The notes under the pieces: generated by a model
The model's input: the letters and a program-made list of their open reading frames with translations, nothing else
Database searches by the model: none
Told to the model about the DNA's origin: nothing
In this document: positions 1 through 10,929 of the stretch, in pieces
How positions within the stretch are numbered: the stretch's first letter is position 1
Layout: each line of letters starts with the position of its first letter
Assembly (NCBI GenBank): GCA_021464415.1
Contig: CM038471.1
Span: 28,927,234-28,991,233, forward strand
Direction of reading: 5' to 3'
DNA: 64,000 bases
From: Lonicera japonica
Lineage: Eukaryota > Streptophyta > Magnoliopsida > Dipsacales > Caprifoliaceae
Made by a program: the position numbers and the translations under genes

Positions 1-1514
1 AGGTCCTTAGAAGACACTTTTATCGATAGCCACCGCCACTATCAATTAACAAGGTCGATACTCTCATCTGGAGTACACCAACAGAACACAAGGTCATTAA
101 CGTTAGAAAAATCGATTTCCTGCAATTTGTGTCTAGCCTTTACTTGCTTAATAAGAATGTTGCATTGTTGTGTGCTTGTTGGTGCAAATTGTTGGAACTT
201 AGTGTGTATTTTGAAAAAATTAAAGCAAGATTCTTTAGCTGTGTTTTACATTAGAGAATGAGAATTCTTTTTATAAGTTTACATATATGTTTTGTTTGCC
301 TAATTTTCATATAATTGGACATGGACTTTAATAACTATATATGACTTACCACACGTGCGCAACGTTCGTAGTAGATTGACCCGACTGGAGTTAGAACTCG
401 AGCTTTCTTTGAAATAAAATAAATTCTTTTTGAACAAAATATATAGTAAAATTTTATTTAGATATTTAGAATTTTAAAAAAGTTTTACTAAGTTTCCAAG
501 AAATGGAGATATTCACTCCCCCGCTATTTTTTCCAACAACTCCCCTCTCCCTCTTTATAAAAATGGATTAGCTTGGGCCAAAGGAAATGGAGGTTGTGTT
601 TCCTTATTTTTCTACACTTGATGTTCAGGTTGAGAAAAACTAAAAATAAGCAAAAAATTACTTTCTCCCTTTCTTCTTCATGTGAGAAAATAGAAAACAA
701 AAAGAGAAACGTTTTCTTCTTTTTGTCTTCCTTGAGCTAACCGAGAGCATAAGCAAAAAAGTGAATTTTCTTCCTTTCTTCATTTGAAGAAAACAAGGCA
801 CCAAAAAGAATTTATTTTTGTTTTTCCGTCTCCGACAAATTTTGTCTACCGCTTCTAAGCATCGATTATCAAGGGTTTTAGTATTCCGATTTTCCACCAT
901 GCAAGGAAAATCGAGAAGGAGATTCTGGGACTTGTTGTATCTTGCGGAAGGTGTGGAATTTACGATATGCAAGCAAAAAAGTTTGGGCAGAGCCTCGAAA
1001 CGTCTTAAACAGAGCGACCTAGTCTACGCCTCAACCCAAAATTTCCCTATCGTGTTAGTTGTACTATTGTTCTATTTATAAAATCTTTTTGCTGCTCATT
1101 TTTACAAATGTAAGATTTTATTTTGGCATTATTATTTTTTTAATAGGGTGTTAACAATGTTGGTTATATATAGTTAATAGTAGAACACTATTATTTTTTG
1201 TTATTGTAAATCATTATATTTTGAAAGGTTTACAATTTAGGCAATTAAAATCAAGATGGCCCTCTACGTCGATGTAAGTTAATTCATTCACTCAATCTCT
1301 AATGATATTATTAATGGTAAAATTGTTTCGATTAGTATCCAAAACAATAGAAATTTTTTGGGACTTGGATATTATTGTTTTGAACTAATGTACTCATTGC
1401 TACAATACTTACATTATATTGCTCCAATAATGAGAAATCTTAGAGGCACTAGAAAACCTCCATGTACCAGTGCATTAAATGAGTCTAATGGCAGATTCGG
1501 TGGGCATCATTAAT
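1..1514. other. AT-rich intergenic DNA, no gene seen
   Basis: Short open frames around 658-1081 on both strands are low-complexity (Lys/Arg/Phe/Ser-rich, from A/T tracts) and match no family I recognise. No tRNA, repeat end or transposon motif stands out. Confidence 0.5.
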
Positions 1515-1557
1515 AAGAAGAAAGAAGAAGAAGAAGAAGAAGAAGAAGAAGAAGAAG
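1515..1557 (+). repeat. (GAA)n microsatellite
   Basis: An almost uninterrupted run of GAA trinucleotides, about 14 units with one early interruption. No open frame uses it. Confidence 0.9.
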
Positions 1558-1607
1558 GGATTAGCCAATCACAACAACCATATTACTGATGAAAGAATCA
1601 AATGAAC

Positions 1608-2412
1608 TTGAAGCCATTTAACATCATACAATATATTCTTTACATCTCCCCTTCTTCCTCTTTGCCAACCTAACAAATATTAGAAAGTCCATCATATCAA
1701 CTACAACAAATATATTCATAGACTAATTTATCTTAACTATAAAAAAGATACAAAAATGAACCCAAAAATATAAAAGAAAATAAAATAAAATGGGAATCAA
1801 AAATACATATACAAAATATATTTATCGAAACTGATTGTGCGGGTAGGGAGATGCCATTATTTTGTATTCTTGTATTGCTGAGCTACAAAATCTTCTATAT
1901 TCTGTAAGTTTTTAATGTTAATGAGAGTTCTTAAATTCCACAAAGATAAACATGGCAGGTTTTCTTTATGCACAAAAAACCTTCCGGCTTGAAAGTAGAA
2001 ACAAAAGGCAATAATTTGTGCTTTTTACCTGCTTCTCAATATTGACTACAATGAATCTTCCTTATACACATTTTATGATGTCCAATTCCATGTTTTGGAG
2101 ACCGTTAAAAATACACATCAAAAATTAAAAGGGTAAATTACCAAAAAATACAATGTACTTTACCTGGTTTTACAATTTGGGTAATGTACAATTTTCTCGA
2201 CGTTAGAAACATTGTACTTTATTTATTTTTTCATTTTGGGTAATATTTTGAGGGTTATTATTACCCAAAATGAAAAAATAAATAAAGTATAATGTTTCTA
2301 ATGTCAAGAAAATTGTACATTATCCAAATTGTAAAAACAGGTAAAGTACATTGTATTTTTTGATAATTTACTGAAATTAAAACATGTTTGTTAAAAGAAA
2401 CAATATTCGTAA
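1608..2412 (+). repeat. Duplicated intergenic segment, copy A (with MITE)
   Basis: This stretch aligns by eye with 4655-5202 from the phrase GCCATTTAACATCATACAAT onward, through shared words such as ATTAGAAAGTCCATCAT, GGCAATAATTTGTGCTT and ATGAATCTTC. The copies differ by many substitutions and small indels, so the duplication is old. The main length difference is the 243-bp MITE present only here. No coding content is recognised. Confidence 0.8.
2131..2373. mobile_element. MITE with long inverted arms and 9-bp target duplication
   Basis: The 243-bp element is nearly one palindrome. The left arm starting GGGTAAATTACC is mirrored by the right arm ending GATAATTTACTG, and the arms meet near 2240-2260. 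It is flanked by direct repeats AAATTAAAA (2122-2130 and 2374-2382). The paralogous segment has one AAATTAAAA at 5163-5171 and no element, so it is a related empty site. A 9-bp duplication and long terminal inverted repeats fit a non-autonomous Mutator-like element; the superfamily is inferred. Confidence 0.85.
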
Positions 2413-2557
2413 ATCTCTGCACCCACCTTCATTCTTGGTTAATTTTTCATTTGTTGAGGCCATATATTAACTGTATAGATGAGTTGCAGGGTAATGGGAG
2501 ACTCAAATATGTCACCACCCTCATACTATGGTAAGTTATTTGTTTTATTTTAGGATA

Positions 2558-2753
2558 CACTTCCTCCATCCCAAAGAAATAGGGCATTATTCCCATTTGG
2601 GATGTCCCTAATTAAAAGTTCAGTTTCATTTTTGGGATATAATCAATGTATGAAATCTTATGATAGCATTGATTAGTCTGAAACTAGTGTATCTTTAAAA
2701 TAGTGTATAGTCAAACTGGACTCTTAACTAGTTAACTTGGGACGAGTGGAGCA
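2558..2753. mobile_element. Decayed Stowaway-like MITE
   Basis: The left end (CACTTCCTCCATCCCAAAG after a TA) resembles the reverse complement of the right end (CTTGGGACGAGTGGAGCA before a TA). This is the CTCC-TCCGTCCCA pattern of Stowaway/mariner MITEs. It has no coding capacity and is more diverged than the copies at 37363 and 54713. Confidence 0.5.
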
Positions 2754-2771
2754 TATATATATATATATATA
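2753..2771. repeat. (AT)n microsatellite
   Basis: A simple alternating AT run directly at the right edge of the Stowaway-like element. Confidence 0.85.
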
Positions 2772-2897
2772 ATAAAAGTAAGATCAATCAAGTCCTCCTT
2801 GTGTTCTTCATCAATGGTAACACCGAAAATGCCGTATATTTAACCTCCTCCAACATATTATGACATGTCACCATCACTACCAATAAGCACAACAAAA

Positions 2898-3417
2898 TGT
2901 TGTGCTAAGATACCGTTAGAACAAGCCTTAGCACAAGCGTATGATCGACCGGACAATTATGGGTACAATAATTAAATAAACAAGCACCACTGATATTCAA
3001 GCAATATGAAAAACAAGAATTAAAGAAGAAAACAACTAACCAAGCACGCAAGAAATTAGGTGGTATCAGCAAAACCGCCACTAATCCACTAGGTAATAGC
3101 TATTATTGATGAGACCAATTTCGAGTATAACGCACAAAGCAAACCCTAACCACTAATTAGAGCTCCCAATATTATCTCTCAAATATACTCTTTAATCTAG
3201 CTAGTAAATAATAAAACACAACTCATAAATAAAACCTAGGACAAGGAATCTATTTATAGAGTATAAATCATATAAGTCTAGGATTGCACAAAGCCAAAAC
3301 CTACTAAAAATTAGATAATACAAATCCAACTAGGATTTGGACAATACAAACCCAATTAAGAATTGGACAATATAAAACCTAATAGGAATAGGATTCCTAT
3401 ACAGAGCCAAATCTTCA
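2898..3417 (-). mobile_element. Solo LTR of a Tork-like copia element
   Basis: The 520-bp sequence begins TGTTGTGCTAAGATAC and ends AAATCTTCA. It is flanked by perfect 5-bp direct repeats CAAAA (2893-2897 and 3418-3422). It matches the LTR at 8888-9415 over nearly its whole length. Because it has its own target duplication and no adjacent internal domain, it is a solo LTR left by LTR-LTR recombination, not the missing 3' LTR of the 5.3-9.4 kb element. Orientation is taken from that element. Confidence 0.88.
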
Positions 3418-4654
3418 CAAAATGCATAGATAAGTTTAATTACTATGAAAATGGCACACTTATTCGATTGCTCCATAAGATGTTAGGAGTGCATACATTG
3501 ATTATTAGACACAAGACACTTAACATATACAGATAAAGAAGCCATCAGTTGAACAGAGAAACCTATGAACATAAAAAAAATAAAAAAAAATGCATGGTTT
3601 TACCTTTTAAAGAGGCTTCGAACCGCTTGGCAATTTTTAACATCAAGTGGCTTCAATATCTGGAAAGAACATACTAGATATTTATCAACACTTAATTTTT
3701 TGATAAGACGTCAACACTTAATATAGCACCTCCATTATAAAACTATGTTGTAATTTGAAGCTTAAAATATTGCGATGAGTACTTAGCAAAGAAATCATAC
3801 CCGTCCTCCACTACCTAGAGATTGCTAGTAATTATTTTGGTTTTAATTATTTCTTGTAAAGCTCCAACCAAACACTAGAGTCCTAAATGTAACTAACCAC
3901 TGGAGTTCTAAGTGAGGAGAATCTAGTAAAGGTCAAAGGACAAAAGAATGAATCAAAATACGCCCTAATTTAATAAGTACTTTCCTTTTTTCAAAACAAA
4001 ATCAATGTACCAAAAGTGACAATAAGAACCAAATTTAATTTTTTTCCATTTGAAAGCCCACGAACATGAACTAAGGACAATCAGAGCAAACAAAAGGAAA
4101 AAAGATCATGTGGTAGAGAAGAGGTATCAAACCCAGTCAGCAACATTATTAGTTCCTCAATTAACAGTCGAAAAAGATAATTTAATTAACAAAGCAAACT
4201 CTAAGATGTTAGAAACAACAACTGATCAAGCCCAAGGGGAGTATCAATCTTCTTGGAGCCCCAAGAAACCACCTTCAAGTTGTCACTTTCGATCTCTGCG
4301 TTATCAACACCGACTTTAAGGCAAAAAATGCACGCTTCTCGAATTACCAAAGACTTGGCCCTAAGCAAAACATTTGTTACCAAACGCTTGAACAAAGCAC
4401 CTCAAGAAGCTCGAACAACACAAGCAAAAACGAATACACTAGTTTCAGACTAATCAATGGTATCATGAGATTTCATAAAACATATTGGTGAATCTGAAAC
4501 GAACTCTCCTTCATTTAGAAGATGATAGAGGGACACATGACATGATTTATCACCATATTAAAGTGAATGGACCGTTGGAACTTCTTCCATCATTTCAGGA
4601 CCTCGATTAAAGGTTAGGACCAGGGCCACGTTCGCGGATTCTCATGGAATCAGA
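3418..4654. other. Intergenic DNA with one reverse-transcriptase-type RNase H fragment
   Basis: Apart from the RNase H-like fragment at 4201-4395, this stretch shows no gene. Overlapping plus-strand frames at 4050-4453 look like shadows of the minus-strand fragment or chance frames. Confidence 0.4.
4201..4395 (-). pseudogene. Fragment of a plant RNase H-like (RVT_3) domain
   Basis: The minus-strand translation contains EACIFCLKVGVDNAEIESDN followed by LKVVS. This resembles the RNase H-like module of plant non-LTR retrotransposons and related proteins, where an EA..A...A...G pattern is followed by E.DS..VV. Only about 60 residues are present. No N- or C-terminal extension was found and the catalytic set is incomplete. 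It is probably a LINE-derived relic; chance similarity cannot be excluded without a profile search. Confidence 0.35.
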
Positions 4655-5202
4655 CGATCTTGATGCCATTTAACATCATACAATAACTTCTTTACATATC
4701 CCCTTCTTCTTTGCCAACCCAATAAATATTAGAAAGTCCATCATCATATCAACTACAACAAACATACTCATTTATCAGTTATCTCAATTATAAAAAAAAA
4801 TACAAAAATGAACCCCAAAAATATAAAATAAAATAAAATAGGGAAACACAAATACATATAAAAATATATTTATCAAAACTGATTGTGCGGGTAAGTGGAT
4901 GCCATAATCTTGTATTGCAAAGTTATAACTATTTTTATATTTTGCATGTTTTAAGTGTTAATGAGAGTTTTAATTTCCACAAAGATTAAACAAGGCAGGT
5001 TTTTTCCATGCGCAAAAAACCTTCCTCTTTGAAAGTATAAACAAGAGGCAATAATTTGTGCTTCTCATCTTCTTCTCTATATTGACTATAATGAATCTTC
5101 TCTAAACAATTTTTATGAATGTCCCATTCTAAGTTTTGGAGGCTGTTCAAAATGCACAATAAAAATTAAAACATGTTTTGTTGAAATAAACAATATTTCT
5201 AA
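4655..5202 (+). repeat. Duplicated intergenic segment, copy B (empty site)
   Basis: Paralogue of 1608-2412 lacking the MITE; a single AAATTAAAA lies at 5163-5171. It ends about 130 bp before the truncated copia element. The bridging 5203-5335 sequence is unassigned and holds C/T-rich stretches with no recognisable gene. Confidence 0.8.
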
Positions 5203-5342
5203 GGGCCATTTTGAGTTACCTCCTGGGGTAATACCCATAATTAGAGTTACTCCTGCCCCCTGGGTCGTCGTTTGACGGGGTTAAATTGCAGTCAGTTTTT
5301 TTTAACCATTTTGCCCCTTTGCCCATTGATATATGATTCCGG

Positions 5343-6089
5343 TCAAGTGCATACCATGGCATACATCAAACTCCCAACCGTACTTGCATAAGGCACTTGA
5401 GCCATGTACTCCACCTCTTCCTCAGAGCTAAGAACCATTGTTGCCGATAGTTTGAAGTGCGGTGCTAATGGGACATTCACCGGCTTTGAGTTTTCCATCC
5501 TGAATAGAGAAACCACTTTCTCAAGGTATTGCCTTTTGTGTAAGATACAATCGTCCCTCTTCCTATCTCGCACGATCTTCATCCCCAAAAATTTTCGCGC
5601 TCTACCCAAAATTTTCATCTCAAACTCCTTGCTTAACTGAGCTTTCAATACGTCGATCTCCACCAAGCTCCGGGAAGCAATGAGCATATCGTCAATGTAT
5701 AGGAGTAAATAGATGTAATTGCCAGATTCGAGTCTTTTGAAGTAAACACAATGATTAAATTCACTCCGAGTAAACTTCTGCGCGATCATGAACTTGTTAA
5801 ATCTCTTGTACCATTGACGCGGGGACTGCTTCAATCCATACAACGACTTCCGAAGTTTTCACACACTATTTTCCTTACCAACAACTTTGAATCCCTTCAG
5901 CTGAGAGATATAAATCTCGTATTCCAGGTTCCCATTCAAAAACGCAATTTTGACATCGAGTTGTTCAAGTTCGAGATCAAATTGCCCCACCATAGCCAAC
6001 AATGCTTGAATCGAGGTGTGCTTCATAACCAGAGAGAACACTTCATTATAATCCACCCTTTCCTTTTGCGCATAACCCTTGGTTACCAA
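5343..6089 (-). pseudogene. Copia reverse transcriptase (RVT_2), broken
   Basis: The minus-strand frame 6089-5859 carries the start of the domain (VTKGYAQKERVDYNEVFS, then DVKIAFLNGNLEYEIY). Frame 5843-5343 carries YGLKQSPRQWYKRF, the catalytic YIDDM box and the connection to RNase H (VPYASTVGSLMYAMVCT). The frames are separated by a shift near 5850. The codon after VCT, where copia elements usually have Arg in TRPDI, is TGA, and similarity stops a few codons later. It would normally copy element RNA into DNA. It cannot yield an active enzyme as it stands. Confidence 0.9.
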
Positions 6090-6197
6090 CCTTGCCTTGA
6101 AAAGAACACCGGACCCTAGAGCCCCGTCTTTTTTAGTGAAAATTCATTTGCACCTGATAGGTTTATTTCCCTTCACCAAATCGCATAGTTCCTAAAT

Positions 6198-7509
6198 TCA
6201 ATTTTTTCGGATAGACTCCATCTCATCCTCCATGGCAGCTTTCCACTTCACATTCTTGCTAGAATCCATAGCTTCTAGATACAAAGTCGGCTCATCCCCG
6301 TAACATACTAATGCGTACGCCACCATGTCTTCATACCCATATCGAACTGGTGCACGTTGAGCCCTAGGCTCCCTTCCACTAGTCAAAGACGATATTATTT
6401 GTTGTTGACCCTATTCTACTGTCGGAATCTCCGAATTCTTCGCCGGGAGTCATCTTTTCCTCGTTGGACTCCTCCATCGAATCCATAACCCGAGTATTAA
6501 CCACAGTAGTCACTTTCTGTTTTCACCACTATCTCGCTTCGCCTTGTTCTCTTTTACAACCAGGATTAGAGAACTACCGTTTCGGTTGGCGAAGTCGTCT
6601 TGAGCATAGACGCCTCGTCAAACGTCACATCCCTACTACTCACAATCTTCTTGCTTTGAAGACACCACAATTTGTTAGCCTTTGACCCCATCACAAAAGC
6701 CTTAAGAATATTGCCTTACAAGCCTTAGGGTCAATTTTCTCATCACGAACATGATAATAAGTCGAACAGCCAAAAAATGTGGACGTTGTTGTAACTAGCA
6801 TGAGATCCGGTCCACACCTCCATAGGTGTTTTGTATTCCACTCCCAAGCATGGCAAACGATTAACCTAAGAACGTAGCGTAGGATAGGGCTTCGACCTCA
6901 AAACCGCTTATCCAAATTGGCATTGGAAAGCATACACCGCACCTTTTCAAGGAGCGTACGATTCATCCTCTCTAGCTATCCTGTTTTGTTGAGGTGTACC
7001 CTTAACCTGTGAAGTGACGAACAATACCTTCTCGTTGGCAGAAATCCTTAAAAGTATCATAAGTGTACTCGTCGCCGTTATCTGACCTAAGCACTTTAAC
7101 TTTTCTACCAATTTGATTCTCAACCATCGCCTTTCACTTTAAGAACACATCAAAAACCTGGTCCTTATACTTCATGAGATAGACCCAAGTTCTCATTGAG
7201 TAATCATCAACAAAAGTCACAAAGTAATGATTTTTACCCAAGGATTGAGTCTTTGTTGGCCCCTAGATGTCCGAGTGAACATAATCAAGTGCTTCTTTCG
7301 TGCAATGTACCACCGTCCCAAACTTTACCTGAGTTTGTTTCCCAAGAACACAATGACTCACAAAACTCTAGTTTGCTGCTTTTCACACCTTCAAGTAGCC
7401 CTTGCTTACTCAACACTGTCATAGCCTTCTCCCCAGCATGACCCAATCGCATATATCGCATATGCCATAACCTCGTTCGTATCAGTCTCTTCAGTCGTAA
7501 CCGAAGCAA
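6198..7509 (-). pseudogene. Copia integrase and pre-integrase region, broken
   Basis: Minus-strand frame 7509-7285 shows the GAG-pre-integrase signature LWHMRYMRLGHAGEKAM, then LLEGVKSSKLEFCESL, the His/Cys zinc-binding start of the integrase. Between 7280 and 6400 the DDE core survives only as short pieces in several frames. Frame 6386-6198 holds the connector before reverse transcriptase (VKWKAAMEDEMESIRKN, matching the W..AM..E..S...N pattern). Multiple stops and frameshifts make it non-functional. Confidence 0.8.
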
Positions 7510-7884
7510 ACCCTAATCATTGTGCATCCTTGAAAAAAATAGATATTACACTCATTCTTTCCTCGCATCACAACCATAGCCCCAGATAGAACCTTTCAAG
7601 TTTTCACCCTCGAGTATTACACGATACCCATTGGAATCAAGAGCCCCTAAAGAAGATTAAATTCTTCTTCAGATCAGGAACATACCGGACATCACCAATA
7701 GTACGTACCACCCTGCCGTGAATCTTTAGCCAAATTGTACCAATCCCCTATCGTTTTACACGCATGGTCGTTACCCTATCAAAACCTTGCTCCCGTCAAC
7801 ATCATTGAATGGTATGGAACAATTCCCGAGTTTGGGCACATGTGATACGAGCACCCACTATCCAAGATCCATTCACTTGAAGAG

Positions 7885-8834
7885 CTAACTCGTGGAGTCA
7901 CAACCAACATACTTCTCGAAGTCTTCATCTTTCGGTGCCGTTACCGTGTTCGCATTCTCCACCGCACCTTTATTCTCTCCATCGCCATTGGTTCTATTTG
8001 GACACTCCCGATACACGTGTCCAGGTTTTCTGCACTTATGACAAATTATCTTACTCTTATCAATCGGTCCCCGAGATTTCGACCTCAACCTTCCCGCAAT
8101 TTTCTCCGCTTTCTTCTCATCGATTCTTCCCTTAGTGAATAGCACATCTGAGTTGAATTATCCTCTCTCCTTCAAGCATTTTTTATTAGCCAAGATGGCC
8201 GAACAACGATACCAAATCATGGAGGTCACATTTTCCTTCCCATGAATAAGTGCAGTTCGTTAGATGATCATAAGATTCTAGAAGCGAATTAAGAAGCAAA
8301 ATTCGCCTTTGTCCTCATCATAAAGTCTCGACGACTAACCCCTTGTAAATTCTGAGATTATCTTGTTGAACCCATCGAGATGATCATTCATGGATTTACC
8401 CCTCAGAAAATTCAATACCGGAATAGCTTTTTCTTCAAGTACAAGACGATTCTCGATACTATTCGTCATATACTGATCCTCCAGCTTCTTCCAAATCATC
8501 GAGGCTGATGTTTCACGCATCACACAGTACATCACGTTTGGAGCAAGGTGTAAACGAATTATACTACATGCCTGCCTATCGTACTCATCCCAATCGGTGT
8601 CGGACCACTCATCAGTGGGCTTAGTTTTATTCCCCAACAATGTTCTATACAAACCTTATTCGACAAGGATGTCGGACATCTGAAACTGCCACATCGCAAA
8701 ACCTGTCTTTTTTTTGTCAAATCTCTCTATATCAAATTTGATCGCAAGCCGTCACCTTTAGCAGAAACGCCCCCTTCAAAGGTGGTGTATCTGCCTCCGT
8801 TAGCACCCCCTTCTAATGTATTAACAGTAGACAT
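7885..8834 (-). pseudogene. Copia gag with CCHC knuckle, broken
   Basis: A minus-strand ATG at 8834-8832 lies 39 bases downstream of the primer-binding site and starts MSTVNTLEGGANGG, which fits a gag start. Frame 8652-8335 carries the UBN2/retrotran_gag_2 core (WDEYDRQACSIIRLHLA and MIWKKLEDQYMTNSIENR). Frame 8145-7885 carries a complete CX2CX4HX4C knuckle, CHKCRKPGHVYREC. The parts lie in different frames with stops between them, so no intact nucleocapsid protein is encoded. Confidence 0.85.
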
Positions 8835-8872
8835 CTCTAATTATCGTACAATTATCCTAAGGAATAAAACTT

Positions 8873-8884
8873 CCTCTGATACCA
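8873..8884 (-). other. Copia primer-binding site (initiator Met tRNA type)
   Basis: The minus strand reads TGGTATCAGAGG three bases inside the LTR. This is the usual copia priming site complementary to the 3' end of initiator methionine tRNA. It fixes the element orientation and marks 8888 as the inner LTR edge. Confidence 0.88.
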
Positions 8885-8887
8885 AAT

Positions 8888-9415
8888 TGTTGTGCTAAGA
8901 TACTAGAACAAGCCTTAGCATAAGCATAGGATCAACCGGAACAATTATGCGTACAATAATTAAATAAATAAGCACCACTAATATTCAAGTAATACGAAAA
9001 ACAAGAGATTAAAGAAGAAAAGAACTAACCTAAGCACGCAAGCAATTAGGTGGTATCGGCAAAACCGCCACTAATCCATCGGATGATAACTATTATTGAT
9101 GAGACCAATTTCGAGTAGAAAGGTGCAAAGCAAACCCTAGCCACCAATTAGAGCTCTCAATAGTATCTCTCAAATATACTCTTTAATCTAGCTAGTAAAT
9201 AATACAATACAACTCATGAATAAAACTTATGACAAAGGGTTTATTTATAGAGTATAAATCCCATGGGTCTAGGATTGCACAAAGCCAAAACCTACTAGAA
9301 ATTGGATAATACAAATCCAACTCGGATTTGGACAATATAAAGCCAATTAAGAATTCGACAATATAAAATCTAATAGGAATATGATTCCTATACAAGAGCC
9401 AAATCTTTAGTCTCA
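8888..9415 (-). repeat. 5' LTR of the truncated copia element
   Basis: About 528 bp beginning TGTTGTGCTAAGATAC on the plus strand and ending CTTTAGTCTCA. It is homologous along its length to the solo LTR at 2898-3417. The outer end is set by the CA dinucleotide. No target duplication can be checked because the other end of the element is lost. Confidence 0.8.
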
Positions 9416-9773
9416 TTAGTCAGTGAGACAATACAAATGTCAGGGTGCGATCAAGTGAAAATGTAATATAAAGCAAGAGTCATGTTATATATTAATTCCT
9501 TATTGGCTCCATGTGGTGCTCGATTAATCGAATGAACAATTTTCCCCTCTACGATAGGTATAATAACTCTTCCTATACAGAGCCAAATCTTTAGTCTCAT
9601 TAGTGATCAATGAGACAATACAAATGTCGGGGTGCGATCAAGTGAAAATGTAATACAAGGAAAATGTAATATAAAGCAAGAGTCATGTTATATATTAATT
9701 CCTTATTGGCTCCATGTGGTGCTCGATTAATCGAATGAACAATTTTCCCCTCTACGATAGGTATAATAACTCG
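9385..9773 (+). repeat. Two-copy direct tandem repeat (~190-200 bp) at the LTR edge
   Basis: Copy 1 (9385-9569) and copy 2 (9570-9773) both run from TTCCTATACA through AGTCATGTTATATATTAATT to GATAGGTATAATAACTC. Copy 2 has a small internal expansion. The unit starts inside the LTR tail, so the duplication took in about 30 bp of LTR plus flank. Confidence 0.9.
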
Positions 9774-9921
9774 TCATGGTCGAATGTGCGATAATCGCTC
9801 CGAACACCATAATTAGCCAAAAGAAAACACAATGTAGCATAAGTTATTTTAATTGAGTAAGTAAGATTAAAAATTTAGTCAATACAATGTAGACCTATAA
9901 TATGATAAATGGACCGGCAAT

Positions 9922-10640
9922 CTACTTCGATTTTTTACGTCTAGCTTGGCACATCTCCATATACAACATACCAAGTGTGGTGCTTCCCCAACTATATTGT
10001 CCCACCATATTAAAATCTTCAAAAAGTGGGAGTAATGATACTTTCACATATGTAGTAGATTTATCAACCAAAATATAAACCTCAAATAAAAAAAGAAACC
10101 ATGTCCATACGTATCGTTCAACGGTAGCATCATCAGCACCAGCCAAGTACCTCCCGAAACATGTCAGCTAACCACGAAAGCTTAAAATTTGACTTCTTCA
10201 GAGATGTAGGGTCAAGCTAGATGCCTAATATACACTCACACACGTCAGCAGAAGTTGCAGCCATTAGCGGTGCGGTAACTACATGACCATCGATTGGCAA
10301 TCCTAATAGTATAGCCAAGTCCTGAAGAGTGATAGTGCACTCTTTAACTGGAAGATGGAATGTGTGCATCTCCTGTCACCACTACTTGATTAATGCTGTA
10401 ATCAAAGTGTGGTTATATTGTATATCACCTACATGGTAAACTCCATAGAATCCTGCCCGTAGTAATACCCTCTGCATTCTTCCTAGTAAGATAATAGGTT
10501 GTCCATCTCACTGCTTAAACTCGATGTCACTCCTACGTGGCTCGAATAAACCAGGATCATCACCATCTCAAATAAAAGAAGATATGTGATATTCCATGTA
10601 AATATAAGACGTGATGGTCCTCAGGATGAAGATCCATCTA
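9922..10640 (-). pseudogene. Plant mobile domain (aminotransferase-like, PMD) gene remnant
   Basis: Read right to left, minus-strand frames give a PMD-like start (pieces of RMQRVLLRAGFYGV, then TFHLPVKECTITLQDLAILL and GLPIDGHVV). A PMD-like C-terminal half follows in frame 10146-9922 (VDKSTTYVKVSLLPLFEDF, then YSWGSTTLGMLYMEM). Stops and frameshifts separate the pieces. PMD proteins include host silencing factors (MAIN/MAIL) and many transposon-borne copies. Its position beside a MuDR transposase suggests the transposon-borne kind; that is inference. Confidence 0.75.
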
Positions 10641-10929
10641 CAGATATCTCTAGAAAATAAATGTACATTAAATACTAACTCAAACAATGCATTTAATATC
10701 AACTTAAGACATGGCATATTAATATAGCTAAGAATTAATGTATATCAAGTTACAATATTAACATTGTAAGATTTAAAGTCATAATTTAATATTTAGTCAT
10801 CTAAAAACTAAGCGATTACATTACATCCATAACTTACAAAGACTAACATTGCTTGATATTTAACATAAATAGGTAAATTACATATCGTCTTTATAATTTG
10901 AAAATACAAATAAGAAAATAAGAGGTAAG

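Larger units (their letters stand above)
5335..9415 (-). mobile_element. Truncated Tork-like Ty1/copia retrotransposon
   Basis: Read on the minus strand the order is 5' LTR (9415-8888), primer-binding site, gag, CCHC knuckle, pre-integrase region, integrase, reverse transcriptase. The element breaks off at the junction with RNase H near 5335. The 3' LTR and the rest of RNase H are missing, so it is a 3'-truncated copy. Every domain has stops or frameshifts. Domain order with integrase before reverse transcriptase identifies copia, and reverse-transcriptase phrases such as YGLKQSPRQWYKRF fit the Tork/Tnt1 lineage. Confidence 0.92.

Noticed and set aside
658..1081. Overlapping short open frames
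   Set aside because: Low-complexity peptides from A/T- and purine-rich tracts with no recognisable domain.
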